A stretch of 64,000 bases of DNA from Chryseobacterium rhizoplanae (GCF_900182655.1 NZ_FXTC01000003.1:186001-250000), one strand, 5' to 3'; shown: positions 49,171 through 58,500, counted from the first letter of the stretch. A program made the numbers and translations. The notes: a model not told the origin generated them from the letters alone.

Positions 49171-50613
49171 TTAGTCGATCTTAAAGGTTAAATTATTATC
49201 CGGAGTTCCATCAACATTCATTGCATTGTAAGGTACAGAAAGCCATCCGTTTTTATTCATTACAAATTTGAACTGATAAGTTTTCCCTTTTTCAAACTGA
49301 GATTTTGGCAAAACCAGCTCAAAAGTATTGTTCTTTTTCAGATTCATATAATAGGTTTTATCATCAGGGTTCCAATCATTAAATGAACCGGTAACTGAAA
49401 CATTCTTAATAAATTCTACACTTTGTTTTTCAGGAAATTGATAAGAGAAAATAATATTATCTTTTTCTGTACGATATCCATAGATTTCTTTTTTAAGATC
49501 AGGATGAACAAGAGCTTCAGACTTTGTATGTTCTTCTGCCAATGTGTAAGGGTTCAGCAAATGTTTATCCATAATCCCGGCAATCTGATTGATCATCTGA
49601 TACATCACCGGAAATTCTTTATATCCGTTGTACATCAATACAACAGCCATATTTTTGTCCGGGAAAACCCTATAGGCGCTCACATTTCCACCGGAAAAGT
49701 GATAGGACTTTATATTATTAAAGGTTCCCATGTCCCAACCATGAGTAAAGATGATATTTTTATCTTTATATTCAAAAGGTTTCCACATCATCTCTTGTGT
49801 GGCAGGTTTTAGAAAATCATTCTTGCTCAAATGAATACTCCATTGTAAAAACGCAGGTAAGGTAATGGCCAAACCATTGGCTGAATGTGCTCTTCTCCCC
49901 TCTACAAATGTAGATTTATCATATTGATGAGTGTTCTTGTTGTAAATATACTTTACGATTCTGTTAGGGATTTTTTCAATAGAATTAGATGAAAACACAA
50001 CTTGATTTCTGGAATCTGAAAACTGATTGTTCACGATATAGTCTTCAAATTTTTCTCCGGTTACTCTTTCAATGATCATCATGACCAGCATGTAGTTGGT
50101 CTGATTGTATCTGTAATAGCTTCCTGTTTCAAAGTCCATTTTTTCTTTTGACAACCGGTGAATCACTTCCGCATTGGAAGCATCCGCCGGAATATCACTG
50201 AAACGGATCCAGTCTGGTAATCCTGAAGAATGGGATACAAGGTTTTTCACCTGAACATTTTGCCATTCTGCCGGTACATTGTCGATATATTTTGAGATTT
50301 TATCTTCTAAAGATACTTTTCCCTGCTCTATGAGCTGAAAGAGTCCAACATTTGACATTAGTTTTGTAGTAGAATAGATCCTGAACATGGATTTGGTATC
50401 TACTTTTTTAGGAGTCTCCAAGGTTGCCATTCCATAGTATTTCTGGAAGGTTATTGTATTATTGGTAACGATTCCTACGGCCATTCCCGGTATTTCATTG
50501 ATTTGAATGACCTTTTTTATATAGCGGTCTATTTCTTTTGACTGGTCTGCGGTCTGACTATGACCGGAAAAGAAAAAATTCAAAAAGAGTATTGTTAAAA
50601 TAGATGTTTTCAT
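49171..50613 (-). CDS. beta-lactamase-fold serine hydrolase with C-terminal glycogen-binding-like domain
   Basis: 480-aa exported protein; signal peptide TSILTILFLNFFFSGHS. Nucleophile motif SxxK is Ser81-x-x-Lys84 (STTKLMSN). The position of the usual YxN motif reads YNQTNYML. After about residue 395 comes a CBM48/E-set domain, VSVTGSFNDWNPDDKTYYMNL to the end, of the kind seen on glycogen-branching or AMPK-beta proteins. The combination serine hydrolase plus carbohydrate-binding domain is known in Bacteroidota (esterase-like). Substrate unknown. Followed on the same strand by queD, with its own start. Confidence 0.85.
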   Translation of the reverse strand: MKTSILTILFLNFFFSGHSQTADQSKEIDRYIKKVIQINEIPGMAVGIVTNNTITFQKYYGMATLETPKKVDTKSMFRIYSTTKLMSNVGLFQLIEQGKVSLEDKISKYIDNVPAEWQNVQVKNLVSHSSGLPDWIRFSDIPADASNAEVIHRLSKEKMDFETGSYYRYNQTNYMLVMMIIERVTGEKFEDYIVNNQFSDSRNQVVFSSNSIEKIPNRIVKYIYNKNTHQYDKSTFVEGRRAHSANGLAITLPAFLQWSIHLSKNDFLKPATQEMMWKPFEYKDKNIIFTHGWDMGTFNNIKSYHFSGGNVSAYRVFPDKNMAVVLMYNGYKEFPVMYQMINQIAGIMDKHLLNPYTLAEEHTKSEALVHPDLKKEIYGYRTEKDNIIFSYQFPEKQSVEFIKNVSVTGSFNDWNPDDKTYYMNLKKNNTFELVLPKSQFEKGKTYQFKFVMNKNGWLSVPYNAMNVDGTPDNNLTFKID

Positions 50614-50686
50614 GGTAATGTTTGTTTCTTATTTCTCTATTAAAACAATTATTCCTCTTATTCTATTACATTGAAGAAAAAGTTCT

Positions 50687-51073
50687 TTATTCTCCGGGAA
50701 TTAACTTACCTGTTTCAAAACCTAATTCATTTAAATAATGAAGTCCGTTTTGTATTTCTATTGAATGAGTCCCCAACCACCCTTTTTTTAATCCCAATAC
50801 AATAAGCTGTTTGATGTATTTAGGTTCATTAAGATTAACCTCATCTTCCAAGCCTGTCATTTTATTTATCAGCTTAATCCCCGATTTTAAAGGCTGTCCC
50901 ATCATATAATCATCAGCTGTCAGGAATTTGATAATCAAAGGAGTTTTTTTCTGCCCACTTAAAAATATTTTTACAGTCAGAGTATTGGTTTCTGTTTCAG
51001 AATGAAATTGATCTGTTACAGAATACAGATACTCAATATTATTAATAATGACTTTCCTCAACTTATTTTTCAT
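50687..51073 (-). CDS. hypothetical protein, 128 aa
   Basis: Soluble acidic/basic mixed protein starting KNKLRKVIINNIEYLYSVTDQFHS, with a hydrophobic core stretch TLTVKIFLSGQKKTPLIIKFL and ending GFETGKLIPGE. No domain recognised. It is 73 nt before the serine hydrolase gene and 36 nt after the gene encoding the Tiki/ChaN-like protein on the same strand. Function unknown. Confidence 0.65.
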   Translation of the reverse strand: MKNKLRKVIINNIEYLYSVTDQFHSETETNTLTVKIFLSGQKKTPLIIKFLTADDYMMGQPLKSGIKLINKMTGLEDEVNLNEPKYIKQLIVLGLKKGWLGTHSIEIQNGLHYLNELGFETGKLIPGE

Positions 51074-51108
51074 TGCCTCATTTTATCCAACTTATTTCTA
51101 ACTGAACT

Positions 51109-52275
51109 TTATTTTATTCTTTTTTCAAATCTATGAATGACTTTGTACTCTTTATCTCTAATGACAATATCATAATTTCCTTTATCAAGGATTAAAAAAC
51201 GGCTGTCTTTGCAGGTATTAAGTTCGATGATATCAGCAGGAATTCCATTTTGTTCAAATTCACCCTTTCGGTACGCAAAAATCATAACCGGATAGGTTGA
51301 AAGTTGAGCAGCTGAAATTCTATAAAGCTTTCGGTTTTCCTTCAGCATCCAATCTGGTCTGCCTTTGATATATCTTGTGACGGGATGAATGATTTTAATA
51401 TCTGTATACAATTCCTTGTCCTCACCATTATAGATCATTTCGTTTTCATCTTTCAAAACAACAGGAACGGTATTATTTACCAACCGCAAAATCGGTTCAT
51501 TATACTTCAGCGAGCTTTTTTCTGAAAACTGAGTTTGGTCAATGGTCAACGGGTTGATCCCTGCCAAGTCTGATAGTCGGCCAGCCATCGTTTTTTCCCA
51601 GGATTTATGAATCCCTTCGTAAGCATGCTGATACCCGCAATAAATCAGATATTTACCCTCTTTATTTTGCTGCATAAAATCGAAAATATTTTTTGCCTCT
51701 CCAATTTCCCTTTCTTTATTATTGCCTTCAGCTTCGTAAGGAAAAAGCTTGAATCCAATTTTCAGGGCATTATAAATAAAGTTTCCGAATTCCGGTTCCT
51801 TGGAATAATATCCGCTGTTGAGGGTAGCAAATTTCACAGTATTTAGAGAATCTCCTTCCAGTGTTTCGATTCCTAAATATCTGAAACCTCTATCATATAA
51901 ACCCTGAAGTAAAGAAGAAGCAAAAGTTCTGTGACTGGCATTGTGATGAGCCTCATTGATGATGATTATTTTCTCATCGGCTGCTTTTTTCAGAATATAT
52001 TCTTTTGCATTGACCGGGATTAATTTTGTGAATTTCAAACTATCAGCAGCATTTAGTTTTTTTATTCTTCCGAAAGTCTGGTCCCAACTTTCCAGCGCAG
52101 ATTTATACTGTCCGCTAATGGAGTAATATGTTGCCCCCATCTGACTTTTCCAGGATTGGCTTTGGGCAGGATCTTCCACCTTCTTTTTAATATCATCGGA
52201 AAAAAGGTAAGGATTTTCCTGGCTATGGGCTGCTATGCTCAACAATAGTAAAGCCAGTGAATAAAAGAATTTCAT
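51109..52275 (-). CDS. exported protein of the ChaN/TraB-Tiki type
   Basis: 388-aa protein with a signal peptide (FFYSLALLLLSIAAHS). The core has IIIINEAHHNASHRTF, YLGIETLEGD and LIYCGYQHAYEG, a pattern of His and Glu placed like the metal- or heme-binding fold of the ChaN/Tiki/erythromycin-esterase group. The N-terminal TYYSISGQYKSALESW and C-terminal NYDIVIRDKEYKVIH flank it. Possible metallohydrolase in the periplasm; substrate unknown. The family call is by motif and is the least certain part. Confidence 0.6.
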   Translation of the reverse strand: MKFFYSLALLLLSIAAHSQENPYLFSDDIKKKVEDPAQSQSWKSQMGATYYSISGQYKSALESWDQTFGRIKKLNAADSLKFTKLIPVNAKEYILKKAADEKIIIINEAHHNASHRTFASSLLQGLYDRGFRYLGIETLEGDSLNTVKFATLNSGYYSKEPEFGNFIYNALKIGFKLFPYEAEGNNKEREIGEAKNIFDFMQQNKEGKYLIYCGYQHAYEGIHKSWEKTMAGRLSDLAGINPLTIDQTQFSEKSSLKYNEPILRLVNNTVPVVLKDENEMIYNGEDKELYTDIKIIHPVTRYIKGRPDWMLKENRKLYRISAAQLSTYPVMIFAYRKGEFEQNGIPADIIELNTCKDSRFLILDKGNYDIVIRDKEYKVIHRFEKRIK

Positions 52276-52354
52276 GTTATGTAGTTTTTTTATTGAATGT
52301 TGTAGCTAAAAATAAAATTTTTATTTCCTATTCTGATTTTAATCATTTTTCCAT

Positions 52355-52732
52355 CTAGAAAAATTTCTCGAGCCAGTCACTTCCCAGACGTTTGATCTTC
52401 TTGGTTTCCGGATCAAACAAAATCCATAGTGTGCTTGAATCTACCACAAGTTCATCATTACAGTAAAATTCAACTTTTCTTGGCTGCCTGGCACCTTCAG
52501 GAGCCATTGGGTAGGTTCTTACTGTAATCGTATCATTCAGATAAACCTGTTTTTTATATTGGATATGATGATCCAGAAGCATCCAGGCATCATTTACATA
52601 TTCAGTCTGATGTTTTAGAAGATCCCAGTGTTCTGCTGCCACTTCTTCCACCCAATGCACGTATTGTACATTATTTACATGATTATTCTGATCAATATGT
52701 TCCTCTGTTACTACTATCTGTTTTTCGTACAT
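52355..52732 (-). CDS. acyl-CoA thioesterase, 4HBT (hot-dog) family
   Basis: 125-aa hot-dog-fold thioesterase hydrolysing acyl-CoA thioesters. The family block HIDQNNHVNNVQYVHWVEEVAAEHWD (about residues 11-36) has the catalytic Asp (DQNNHVNN), and the C-terminal half follows the YbgC/FatB-like pattern. The ATG at 52732 is preferred: an AGGAGA at 52742-52747 lies 9 nt upstream, one of the few good Shine-Dalgarno sites here, while the ATG at 52741 directly touches it. Confidence 0.87.
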   Translation of the reverse strand: MYEKQIVVTEEHIDQNNHVNNVQYVHWVEEVAAEHWDLLKHQTEYVNDAWMLLDHHIQYKKQVYLNDTITVRTYPMAPEGARQPRKVEFYCNDELVVDSSTLWILFDPETKKIKRLGSDWLEKFF

Positions 52733-52820
52733 TAAATTCATTCTCCTGAAAGTTTACTCAAATTTATCATTTTAAAACAGAATTGTCTTCATACTATTCC
52801 CCATTTTTGCCCATAAAAAA

Positions 52821-52847
52821 AACGGAATCAATGAATCTGATTCCGTT
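52821..52847 (-). terminator. terminator of the ompH-like gene
   Basis: Stem AACGGAATCA/TGATTCCGTT with a 7-nt loop and a T7 run on the minus strand, 24 nt after the stop. Confidence 0.88.
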
Positions 52848-52871
52848 CTAATATTCAGTATATTGAAATTA

Positions 52872-53444
52872 TTATTTAGATTTCCCAACAGCCTTAGTAG
52901 TGGTAGCGGTAGCACCTAATTTACTTTTAACAGCAGTCGTAATATCTTCACTACCGTCTGTATACAGCAGATTATTGGATTCCTGTGCTGCTGTATCAAA
53001 TACATAGCTCAGATTTTTTTCTTTAGCTACAGCAAAAATAGCTTCTCTTACTTTCTTTTGCAGCGGAGTAAGCATTTCATTTTGCTTGGCAGAAATATCT
53101 TTAGCTGCCTGTGCTCTTGCTTCTTCAATCTTTTTACCAAGGCTCTGCAGCTCAGTTTGTATAGCGATCAGTTCTTTGGTAACAGCTTCTTTGTTAGCTT
53201 CAGTAAGAGTTTTCTCTTTATCCTGTCCTGCTTTCAGCTTAGTCTGATAATCATTGATCAGCTTTTCAATTTCAGTCTGTTTTGTTTTAGTCAGATTATC
53301 AATCGTAGTTCCTATAGTTTTTACTTCAGATAAGCTTGCAAAAATTTCTTCTGTGTTTACACTTCCTATTTTCTGTTGAGCATTTGCAACACCTGCAGTA
53401 AGCGTTAATCCTAATGTAATAAAAAGTACTTTAATTAAATTCAT
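52872..53444 (-). CDS. OmpH/Skp family periplasmic chaperone
   Basis: 190-aa exported protein with a signal peptide (KVLFITLGLTLTAGVANA) and the Skp pattern: IGSVNTEEIFASLSEV, a long charged coiled coil (about residues 45-130, KTKQTEIEKLINDYQTKLKAG and following), and AREAIFAVAKEKNLSYVFDT. Skp trimers carry unfolded outer membrane proteins across the periplasm. A TATATTTG box at 53468-53475 gives a 25-nt leader. Single-gene unit. No bam genes are adjacent. Confidence 0.9.
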   Translation of the reverse strand: MNLIKVLFITLGLTLTAGVANAQQKIGSVNTEEIFASLSEVKTIGTTIDNLTKTKQTEIEKLINDYQTKLKAGQDKEKTLTEANKEAVTKELIAIQTELQSLGKKIEEARAQAAKDISAKQNEMLTPLQKKVREAIFAVAKEKNLSYVFDTAAQESNNLLYTDGSEDITTAVKSKLGATATTTKAVGKSK

Positions 53445-53467
53445 TTTTTTAATAATATTTTCGTCCC

Positions 53468-53475
53468 CAAATATA
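53468..53475 (-). promoter_or_regulatory. -7 box of the ompH-like gene
   Basis: Minus strand TATATTTG, 23 nt before the ATG at 53444. Confidence 0.5.
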
Positions 53476-53562
53476 ATTCAAATTTCAATTACTTATCATA
53501 TGACCTTTATTATTTGAAAATCTGAAAGAAATAAAAACAGACTCAAAGCTTTAAATAATGAA

Positions 53563-53585
53563 AAACCTCCCCAAAAAGGAAGGTT
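53563..53585 (-). terminator. terminator of aceA
   Basis: Stem AAACCTTCC/GGGGAGGTTT (one mismatch) with a T5 run on the minus strand, 28 nt after the stop. Confidence 0.65.
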
Positions 53586-53612
53586 TAACATCAAAAAATA
53601 TGGAAAAAATGA

Positions 53613-54893
53613 CTAATGGAATTGTGCTGTTTCCGTAGAATCTTTCATCGCTACGGTAGCTGAAGAACCGTTGGTAACAACATTCTGTACTTCATCAAAA
53701 TACCCTGTTCCTACAAAAGACTGATGCTTCACGGCCCTGAATCCTTTCTGCTGCAAGGCAAATTCACGTTCCTGCAGTTCTGAGTATCCAGCCATTCCTC
53801 TTTCTTTATAGGCTAATGCCAATTCAAACATTGCCGTATTTAAAGCATGGAATCCTGCCAATGTAATAAACTGGAACTTATACCCCATTTTCGCCAGCTC
53901 TTCACGGAAAGTAGACATTTCCTCTACACTAAGCCTTGCTGCCCAGTTGAATGAAGGTGAACAGTTATAAGCAAGCATTTTTCCAGGGAATTTAGCATGA
54001 ATCCCTTCTGCAAATCTCCTTGCCTGTTCCAGATCCGGGTTGGAGGTTTCCATCCAGATCAGATCCGCGTATGGAGCATAAGACAGACCTCTGTCGATTC
54101 CCTGCTCTACTCCGTTTCTTACCACATAAAATCCTTCAGAAGTTCTTTCCCCTGTTACGAATTTTTTATCCCTGTCGTCAATGTCTGAAGTTAATAAATC
54201 GGCAGCATCCGCATCTGTTCTTGCAATAATAAGACTGGGAACTCCCAGTACATCGGCTGCCAGACGTGCAGCAATCAGTTTATTGACTGCTTCCTGTGTT
54301 GGCACCAATACTTTCCCACCCAGGTGTCCGCATTTTTTGGCAGAAGAAAGCTGATCTTCAAAGTGTACGGCAGCAGCTCCCGCTTCTATCATCTGCTTCA
54401 TCAGTTCAAAAGCATTCAGATTACCTCCAAAACCTGCTTCTGCATCTGCAATGATAGGTACCAGATATTCTTTATCTCCCGTTCCGCTTACAGATTGTAC
54501 CTGGTCTGCTCTGAGTAACGCATTATTAATTTTCTTTACCACAGAAGGAACTGAATTGGCTGGATACAGCGATTGATCGGGGTACATTTCTCCTGATAAA
54601 TTGGCATCTGCCGCCACCTGCCATCCTGAAAGATAAATAGCTTCCAGTCCGGCATCTACTTCCTGCACGGCCTGATTGCCTGTAAGCGCTCCAAGTCCTG
54701 CCACATAATTCTGAGTATTTAGTTTATTCCAGAATTTTTTGGACATTTCTGTAGCAATGGTATATTCTATGGTATAAGAACCGCGAAGTTTCAAAACTTC
54801 TTCCGCCGTATAAGGCCTTTTTACACCATTCCAACGTGGGTTTGTCAGCCAGTCTTGTTCTATAGCCTGGATTTGTTCTTGTCTTGTTTTCAT
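53613..54893 (-). CDS. aceA: isocitrate lyase
   Basis: 426-aa glyoxylate-bypass enzyme splitting isocitrate to succinate and glyoxylate, allowing growth on acetate or fatty acids. The catalytic signature KKCGHLGGK has the active Cys188. Mg2+ and substrate blocks [12 protein letters not shown] and [11 protein letters not shown] are present. Length is the normal tetrameric form. It lies 114 bp downstream of aceB on the same strand, so both are likely one transcription unit driven from the aceB promoter, although the spacer contains a dispersed repeat. The divergent RamB-like regulator is the probable controller. Confidence 0.96.
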   Translation of the reverse strand: MKTRQEQIQAIEQDWLTNPRWNGVKRPYTAEEVLKLRGSYTIEYTIATEMSKKFWNKLNTQNYVAGLGALTGNQAVQEVDAGLEAIYLSGWQVAADANLSGEMYPDQSLYPANSVPSVVKKINNALLRADQVQSVSGTGDKEYLVPIIADAEAGFGGNLNAFELMKQMIEAGAAAVHFEDQLSSAKKCGHLGGKVLVPTQEAVNKLIAARLAADVLGVPSLIIARTDADAADLLTSDIDDRDKKFVTGERTSEGFYVVRNGVEQGIDRGLSYAPYADLIWMETSNPDLEQARRFAEGIHAKFPGKMLAYNCSPSFNWAARLSVEEMSTFREELAKMGYKFQFITLAGFHALNTAMFELALAYKERGMAGYSELQEREFALQQKGFRAVKHQSFVGTGYFDEVQNVVTNGSSATVAMKDSTETAQFH

Positions 54894-54909
54894 AATATTT
54901 GGATTTTTG

Positions 54910-54975
54910 TTTGTTTAGGGTTGGGGGTTCGAGATGCGAAATTCGGGGTACGAGGTTCGGGATATGATTCCCAAA
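54910..54975. repeat. gaggttcggga-type dispersed repeat, copy 1
   Basis: Between aceB and aceA: ggttcgagatgcgaaattc then ggggtacgaggttcgggat. A related stretch (ggggttgcgaggtacgagat then tcgaggtttcgggat) lies at about 59195-59229 after comF. Degenerate non-coding repeat. Confidence 0.5.
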
Positions 54976-55007
54976 CTTTCAAACACTCCTACTCTCTTTC
55001 TCTCAAC

Positions 55008-56582
55008 CTAAATAAAAGGATATGCTTTAAGCGTTAGAAATTCTTCAAAATTTTCAGAGAAAATCAGCTCATTGAAAAGTTCTTTCGCAAGATTGAATTT
55101 TCCATTTTTGAAACGGGTTTCTCCTATATAGTTTTCAATATTGTCCATTTCTTCGCTTTCCCACTGTAAAATCATATGGCGGGTAAGCGTTCTGTCATCA
55201 CTTAACACGGCTTCGTTTTTCAGCCATTGCCAGATCTGTGTTCTTGAGATCTCTGCTGTAGCAGCATCTTCCATCAGATTATAAATAGCGGCAGCACCAG
55301 TTCCCATCAGCCAGCTTTCAAGGTAGAGAATTCCTACGTTAATATTTTTTCTGACTCCTTTTTCGGTAATATCACCTTTAGGAATTTCCAGCAGATTACT
55401 TTCTGTTATATGATATTCAAATTTTTTATCGATTTGATTTTTGGAAGGCATATACTGGTCAAAAATTTCTTTTGCCACGGAAACTAATGCAGGATGTGCT
55501 ACCCAAGTTCCATCGTGACCGTTTTTCACTTCTCTTTCCTTATCATTTCTTACTTTTTCAAAAGCAAGATCATTAGCTTCATCATTGTCCTTTACGGGAA
55601 TTTGAGCTGCCATTCCGCCGATAGCATGTACATTTCTTCTATGGCATATTTCGATGACTCTTTTTGAATAAGCACTCATAAAAGGAGAAGTCATGGTTAC
55701 CTGATCTCTGTCTGGTACAATAAACTCCGGAAGGTTTCTGAATTTTTTGATATAGGAAAAAATATAATCCCATCTGCCACAGTTCAGCCCTGCACTGTGT
55801 TCTTTTAATTCAAATAAAATTTCGTCAATCTGAAATGAAGCAGTAATGGTTTCTATCAAAACTGTGGCTTTAATTGTCCCCTGCTGAACTCCCAGATAAT
55901 TTTGAGCAAATATAAAAACCTCATTCCACCAGCGGGCTTCTTTATAATGTTCCAGTTTCGGAAGGTAGAAGTAAGGGCCGCTTCCCTTTTCTAAAAGCGA
56001 CTTTGCATTTCTGAAAAAATATATTCCAAAATCAATCAGCGATCCGGAAGCTTTTTCACCATTGATTTCAATATGCTTCTCAGGAAGATGAAGCCCACGA
56101 GGACGAACCAGTAAAACTGCAGTTTTTTCGTTAAGCGCATAAGCCTTTCCTGCTTCGTTTACAAAATCAATAGTACGATTAATAGCATCAGAAAGATTAA
56201 TCTGCCCCTGAATACAGTTTTCCCATACCGGCGAGCTGCTGTCTTCAAAATCTGCCATAAAGGTAGAAGCCCCGGAATTCAAAGCATTGATAATCATCTT
56301 GCGGTCTACAGGTCCAGTAATCTCTACTCTTCTGTCCAGCAAATCTTCAGGCAAAGAGGCACATACCCAATTTCCATTTCGGATGTCTTCCGTTTCTTTT
56401 AAAAATTCAGGAAGATTTCCCTGATCAAAATTCTGCTGCGTATTTTTCCTTTCTTTTAAAAGTTCAAGTCTTTTATGATTAAAATTCTGATGAAGTGCAA
56501 TCAGAAAATCTGCCAAATCCGGAGTAAAAACTTCTTCAAACTGCTTCTGTGCTTTTATTTCTAATTGAGTCTTGGTTTCCAT
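55008..56582 (-). CDS. aceB: malate synthase A
   Basis: 524-aa enzyme condensing glyoxylate and acetyl-CoA to malate, the second step of the glyoxylate bypass. Family blocks: NWVCASLPEDLLDRRVEITGPVDRKM, TFMADFEDSSSPVWENC, VLLVRPRGLHLPEKH, the Mg2+ site ATVLIETITASFQIDEILFEL, LNCGRWDYIFSYIKK and the C-terminal GAAAIYNLMEDAATAEISRTQIWQW with the catalytic Asp. The ATG at 56582 is used; an in-frame upstream ATG (56633) lies inside the promoter region. The upstream box TATGTTTG and an operator-like palindrome suggest control by the divergent regulator. Confidence 0.96.
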   Translation of the reverse strand: METKTQLEIKAQKQFEEVFTPDLADFLIALHQNFNHKRLELLKERKNTQQNFDQGNLPEFLKETEDIRNGNWVCASLPEDLLDRRVEITGPVDRKMIINALNSGASTFMADFEDSSSPVWENCIQGQINLSDAINRTIDFVNEAGKAYALNEKTAVLLVRPRGLHLPEKHIEINGEKASGSLIDFGIYFFRNAKSLLEKGSGPYFYLPKLEHYKEARWWNEVFIFAQNYLGVQQGTIKATVLIETITASFQIDEILFELKEHSAGLNCGRWDYIFSYIKKFRNLPEFIVPDRDQVTMTSPFMSAYSKRVIEICHRRNVHAIGGMAAQIPVKDNDEANDLAFEKVRNDKEREVKNGHDGTWVAHPALVSVAKEIFDQYMPSKNQIDKKFEYHITESNLLEIPKGDITEKGVRKNINVGILYLESWLMGTGAAAIYNLMEDAATAEISRTQIWQWLKNEAVLSDDRTLTRHMILQWESEEMDNIENYIGETRFKNGKFNLAKELFNELIFSENFEEFLTLKAYPFI

Positions 56583-56610
56583 AACATATTGATTTTGTGA
56601 TTTGATAGTA

Positions 56611-56618
56611 CAAACATA
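56611..56618 (-). promoter_or_regulatory. -7 box of aceB
   Basis: Minus strand TATGTTTG (TAnnTTTG), 28 nt before the aceB ATG. A TTTG at 56633-56636 could be the -33 element at a short 14-bp spacing, typical of a promoter that needs an activator. Confidence 0.5.
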
Positions 56619-56637
56619 AATAAAAAATTTCACAAAC

Positions 56638-56651
56638 AGCGAACGTTCGCT
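56638..56651. promoter_or_regulatory. operator-like palindrome 1 of the glyoxylate regulator
   Basis: Perfect palindrome AGCGAACGTTCGCT with inner 12-mer GCGAACGTTCGC. It lies at about the -35 position of the aceB promoter. A related 12-mer GCGAATAATCGC is 35 bp away at 56674-56685; both fit GCGAA-N3-TCGC. Confidence 0.65.
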
Positions 56652-56671
56652 AAATTTATTTAAAAATTATT

Positions 56672-56687
56672 ATGCGAATAATCGCAT
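56672..56687. promoter_or_regulatory. operator-like palindrome 2 of the glyoxylate regulator
   Basis: ATGCGA-ATAA-TCGCAT, an inverted repeat with a 4-nt spacer that shares the GCGAA-N3-TCGC pattern with site 1. It lies upstream of the regulator's -7 box at about -24 to -35, suggesting autoregulation. Confidence 0.6.
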
Positions 56688-56696
56688 CTAATTATT

Positions 56697-56704
56697 TATA
56701 TTTG
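56697..56704 (+). promoter_or_regulatory. -7 box directly before the RamB-like gene
   Basis: TATATTTG ends four bases before the ATG at 56709; leaderless-type arrangement. Confidence 0.55.
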
Positions 56705-56708
56705 AGTA

Positions 56709-58187
56709 ATGAATTCAGAAAGTGACTTTATCAAAACAGTTTTCGGGCTAAAACTGAAACAGCAGAGACAAAAGAAAAACTGGTCCCTGCAGGATCTTGC
56801 TCTAAAGACAGGATTATCAAAATCTTACCTTAACGAAATTGAAAACGGAAAAAAATATCCAAAACACGATAAAATCATTCAGCTTTCTGAAGCACTGAGC
56901 TGTACGTTTGATGATCTGGTTTCTACCAAACTTGATAAAAGCCTGGCTCCTTTCAATGAAATTCTGCAATCAGATTTTTTCAAAGAAGTACCATTGGAGC
57001 TGTTTGGGATCAACAAAAACAATCTTATCAGCATTATCAGCGATGCTCCCAAAAAGGTGACAGCTTTCATCAATGCCCTGATCGAAATTTCCCAGAATTA
57101 TAATCTTGGTAAGGAAAGATTTTATTTTGCTGTATTAAGATCATTTCAGGAACTTTATGACAATTATTTTCCGGAGATTGAAGAAAAAGTAATTCTGTTT
57201 ACTCAGGAAAATCAGATAAAACCCGGAAAAAATTTAAAATCTGAGGTTCTGGAAAAAATTCTTACAGAAAAGTTCAGCTACACGATTCAATCTGAAGATT
57301 TTGAAAAATATGAAACTTTGGACAACCTCCGTTCACTTTTTATTCCGGAGAAAAAACTATTGCTGCTGAACCAAAAACTGGAAAAGGATCAGAAAACATT
57401 TATCCTCGCCAAAGAAATCGGATTCAATGTTCTGGAACTAAAAATACGTCCGAATACGTATTCATGGCTTGACTTTGGAAGTTTTGAGGAAATTCTGAAT
57501 AATTTTTATGCGTCTTATTTTGCAGGTGCTTTATTAATTTCAAAAGGGCCGGTCATTGAGAAGACATCGGAATTTTTCCAGCACAATACTTGGGAATCTA
57601 AAAATTTTGAGAATCTTATCAACAGTTTTACCCGTTCTCCTGAAACGTTCTACTACCGGCTGACCAATATTCTTTCGGCAGAAATGGGAATTAAAGATTT
57701 GTTTTATCTGTGTCTGGTAAAAAAGAAAAATTCAGACAAGATTCAGATTTTAAAAGAACTCCACCTGAACCATCAGCAGGCTCCTCATGCCAATGCAACC
57801 AATGAGCATTACTGCAGACGATGGATTGCGGTGAAAAACCTCGATCATTTAAAAGAAAATGAAACCCTGACCGATGCTCAGATCTCCCATTATAAAGACC
57901 AGGGAATAAGTTATCTGGTCATTTCCACTTCACAAAAAAATCCTTTTTCGGATGGAAGCAACAGAAGCTATTGTTTGGGGATTTTATTGAATACTCAAAC
58001 GATCAAAAAAATAAGCTTTATCAAATCACCTTCTTTAAAAACGATCAACGTTGGAGTGACCTGCGAATCATGCAGTATTGCAGATTGTGAAGTGAGGCAG
58101 GCTCCTCCGGTAAGACTGGAAAAGGAACATTTTAATCTGAGTATGAAAAATTCTGTGGAGAAGATAAGGAGGAGGTTTGAGAATTAA
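56709..58187 (+). CDS. XRE family regulator with short-chain fatty acyl (RamB/ScfR-like) domain
   Basis: 492-aa regulator. Residues 8-66 are an XRE helix-turn-helix (RQKKNWSLQDLALKTGLSKSYLNEIENG). The rest resembles the ScfR domain of Corynebacterium RamB and MccR, ending in a cysteine group CESCSIADC (about 455-463) before RQAPPVRL. RamB controls aceA/aceB in actinobacteria; here the gene is divergent from aceB with two matching palindromes between them, so regulation of the glyoxylate bypass is a strong inference. The start is leaderless. The 300-bp dispersed repeat follows right after the stop. Confidence 0.88.
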   Translation: MNSESDFIKTVFGLKLKQQRQKKNWSLQDLALKTGLSKSYLNEIENGKKYPKHDKIIQLSEALSCTFDDLVSTKLDKSLAPFNEILQSDFFKEVPLELFGINKNNLISIISDAPKKVTAFINALIEISQNYNLGKERFYFAVLRSFQELYDNYFPEIEEKVILFTQENQIKPGKNLKSEVLEKILTEKFSYTIQSEDFEKYETLDNLRSLFIPEKKLLLLNQKLEKDQKTFILAKEIGFNVLELKIRPNTYSWLDFGSFEEILNNFYASYFAGALLISKGPVIEKTSEFFQHNTWESKNFENLINSFTRSPETFYYRLTNILSAEMGIKDLFYLCLVKKKNSDKIQILKELHLNHQQAPHANATNEHYCRRWIAVKNLDHLKENETLTDAQISHYKDQGISYLVISTSQKNPFSDGSNRSYCLGILLNTQTIKKISFIKSPSLKTINVGVTCESCSIADCEVRQAPPVRLEKEHFNLSMKNSVEKIRRRFEN

Positions 58188-58194
58188 AAGGTGA

Positions 58195-58500
58195 ATGGTG
58201 AATTGTCAATTCGCTTCGCTTGTGAATTTCAAATATGTTTCGAGATACGTGATGCGGGGTGGCGAGTACTCAATTTATTGTTTTAAATCTAAGGATAATG
58301 CGTTCATCTTAAACGCAGAGTTCGCTGAGTTTTCTATATTATTTTATAGCTTTTTCGGGCACTATGGCATTTCACTCAGCAAAGAAAAGTCTGTCCATCT
58401 GCTTAATGAAATGCCTTTGAGAACAAATAAACAATGTAGATTAATAACCATTGCGAACATTAGCGTTAATAATCATCAACTATTAACTTTGCTGAACAAA
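58195..58500 (+). repeat. dispersed non-coding repeat of about 300 bp, copy B
   Basis: Inverted copy of the element at 46335-46650. An open frame of 103 codons runs through it but the frame is not conserved between the copies, so it is not annotated as a gene. The two copies together bound an 11.5-kb segment that could invert. Confidence 0.85.

Noticed and set aside
49171..50613. Loss of the YxN motif in the serine hydrolase as evidence of inactivity
   Set aside because: The motif varies widely in this family and YNQTNY may serve; SxxK is intact, so inactivity is not supported.
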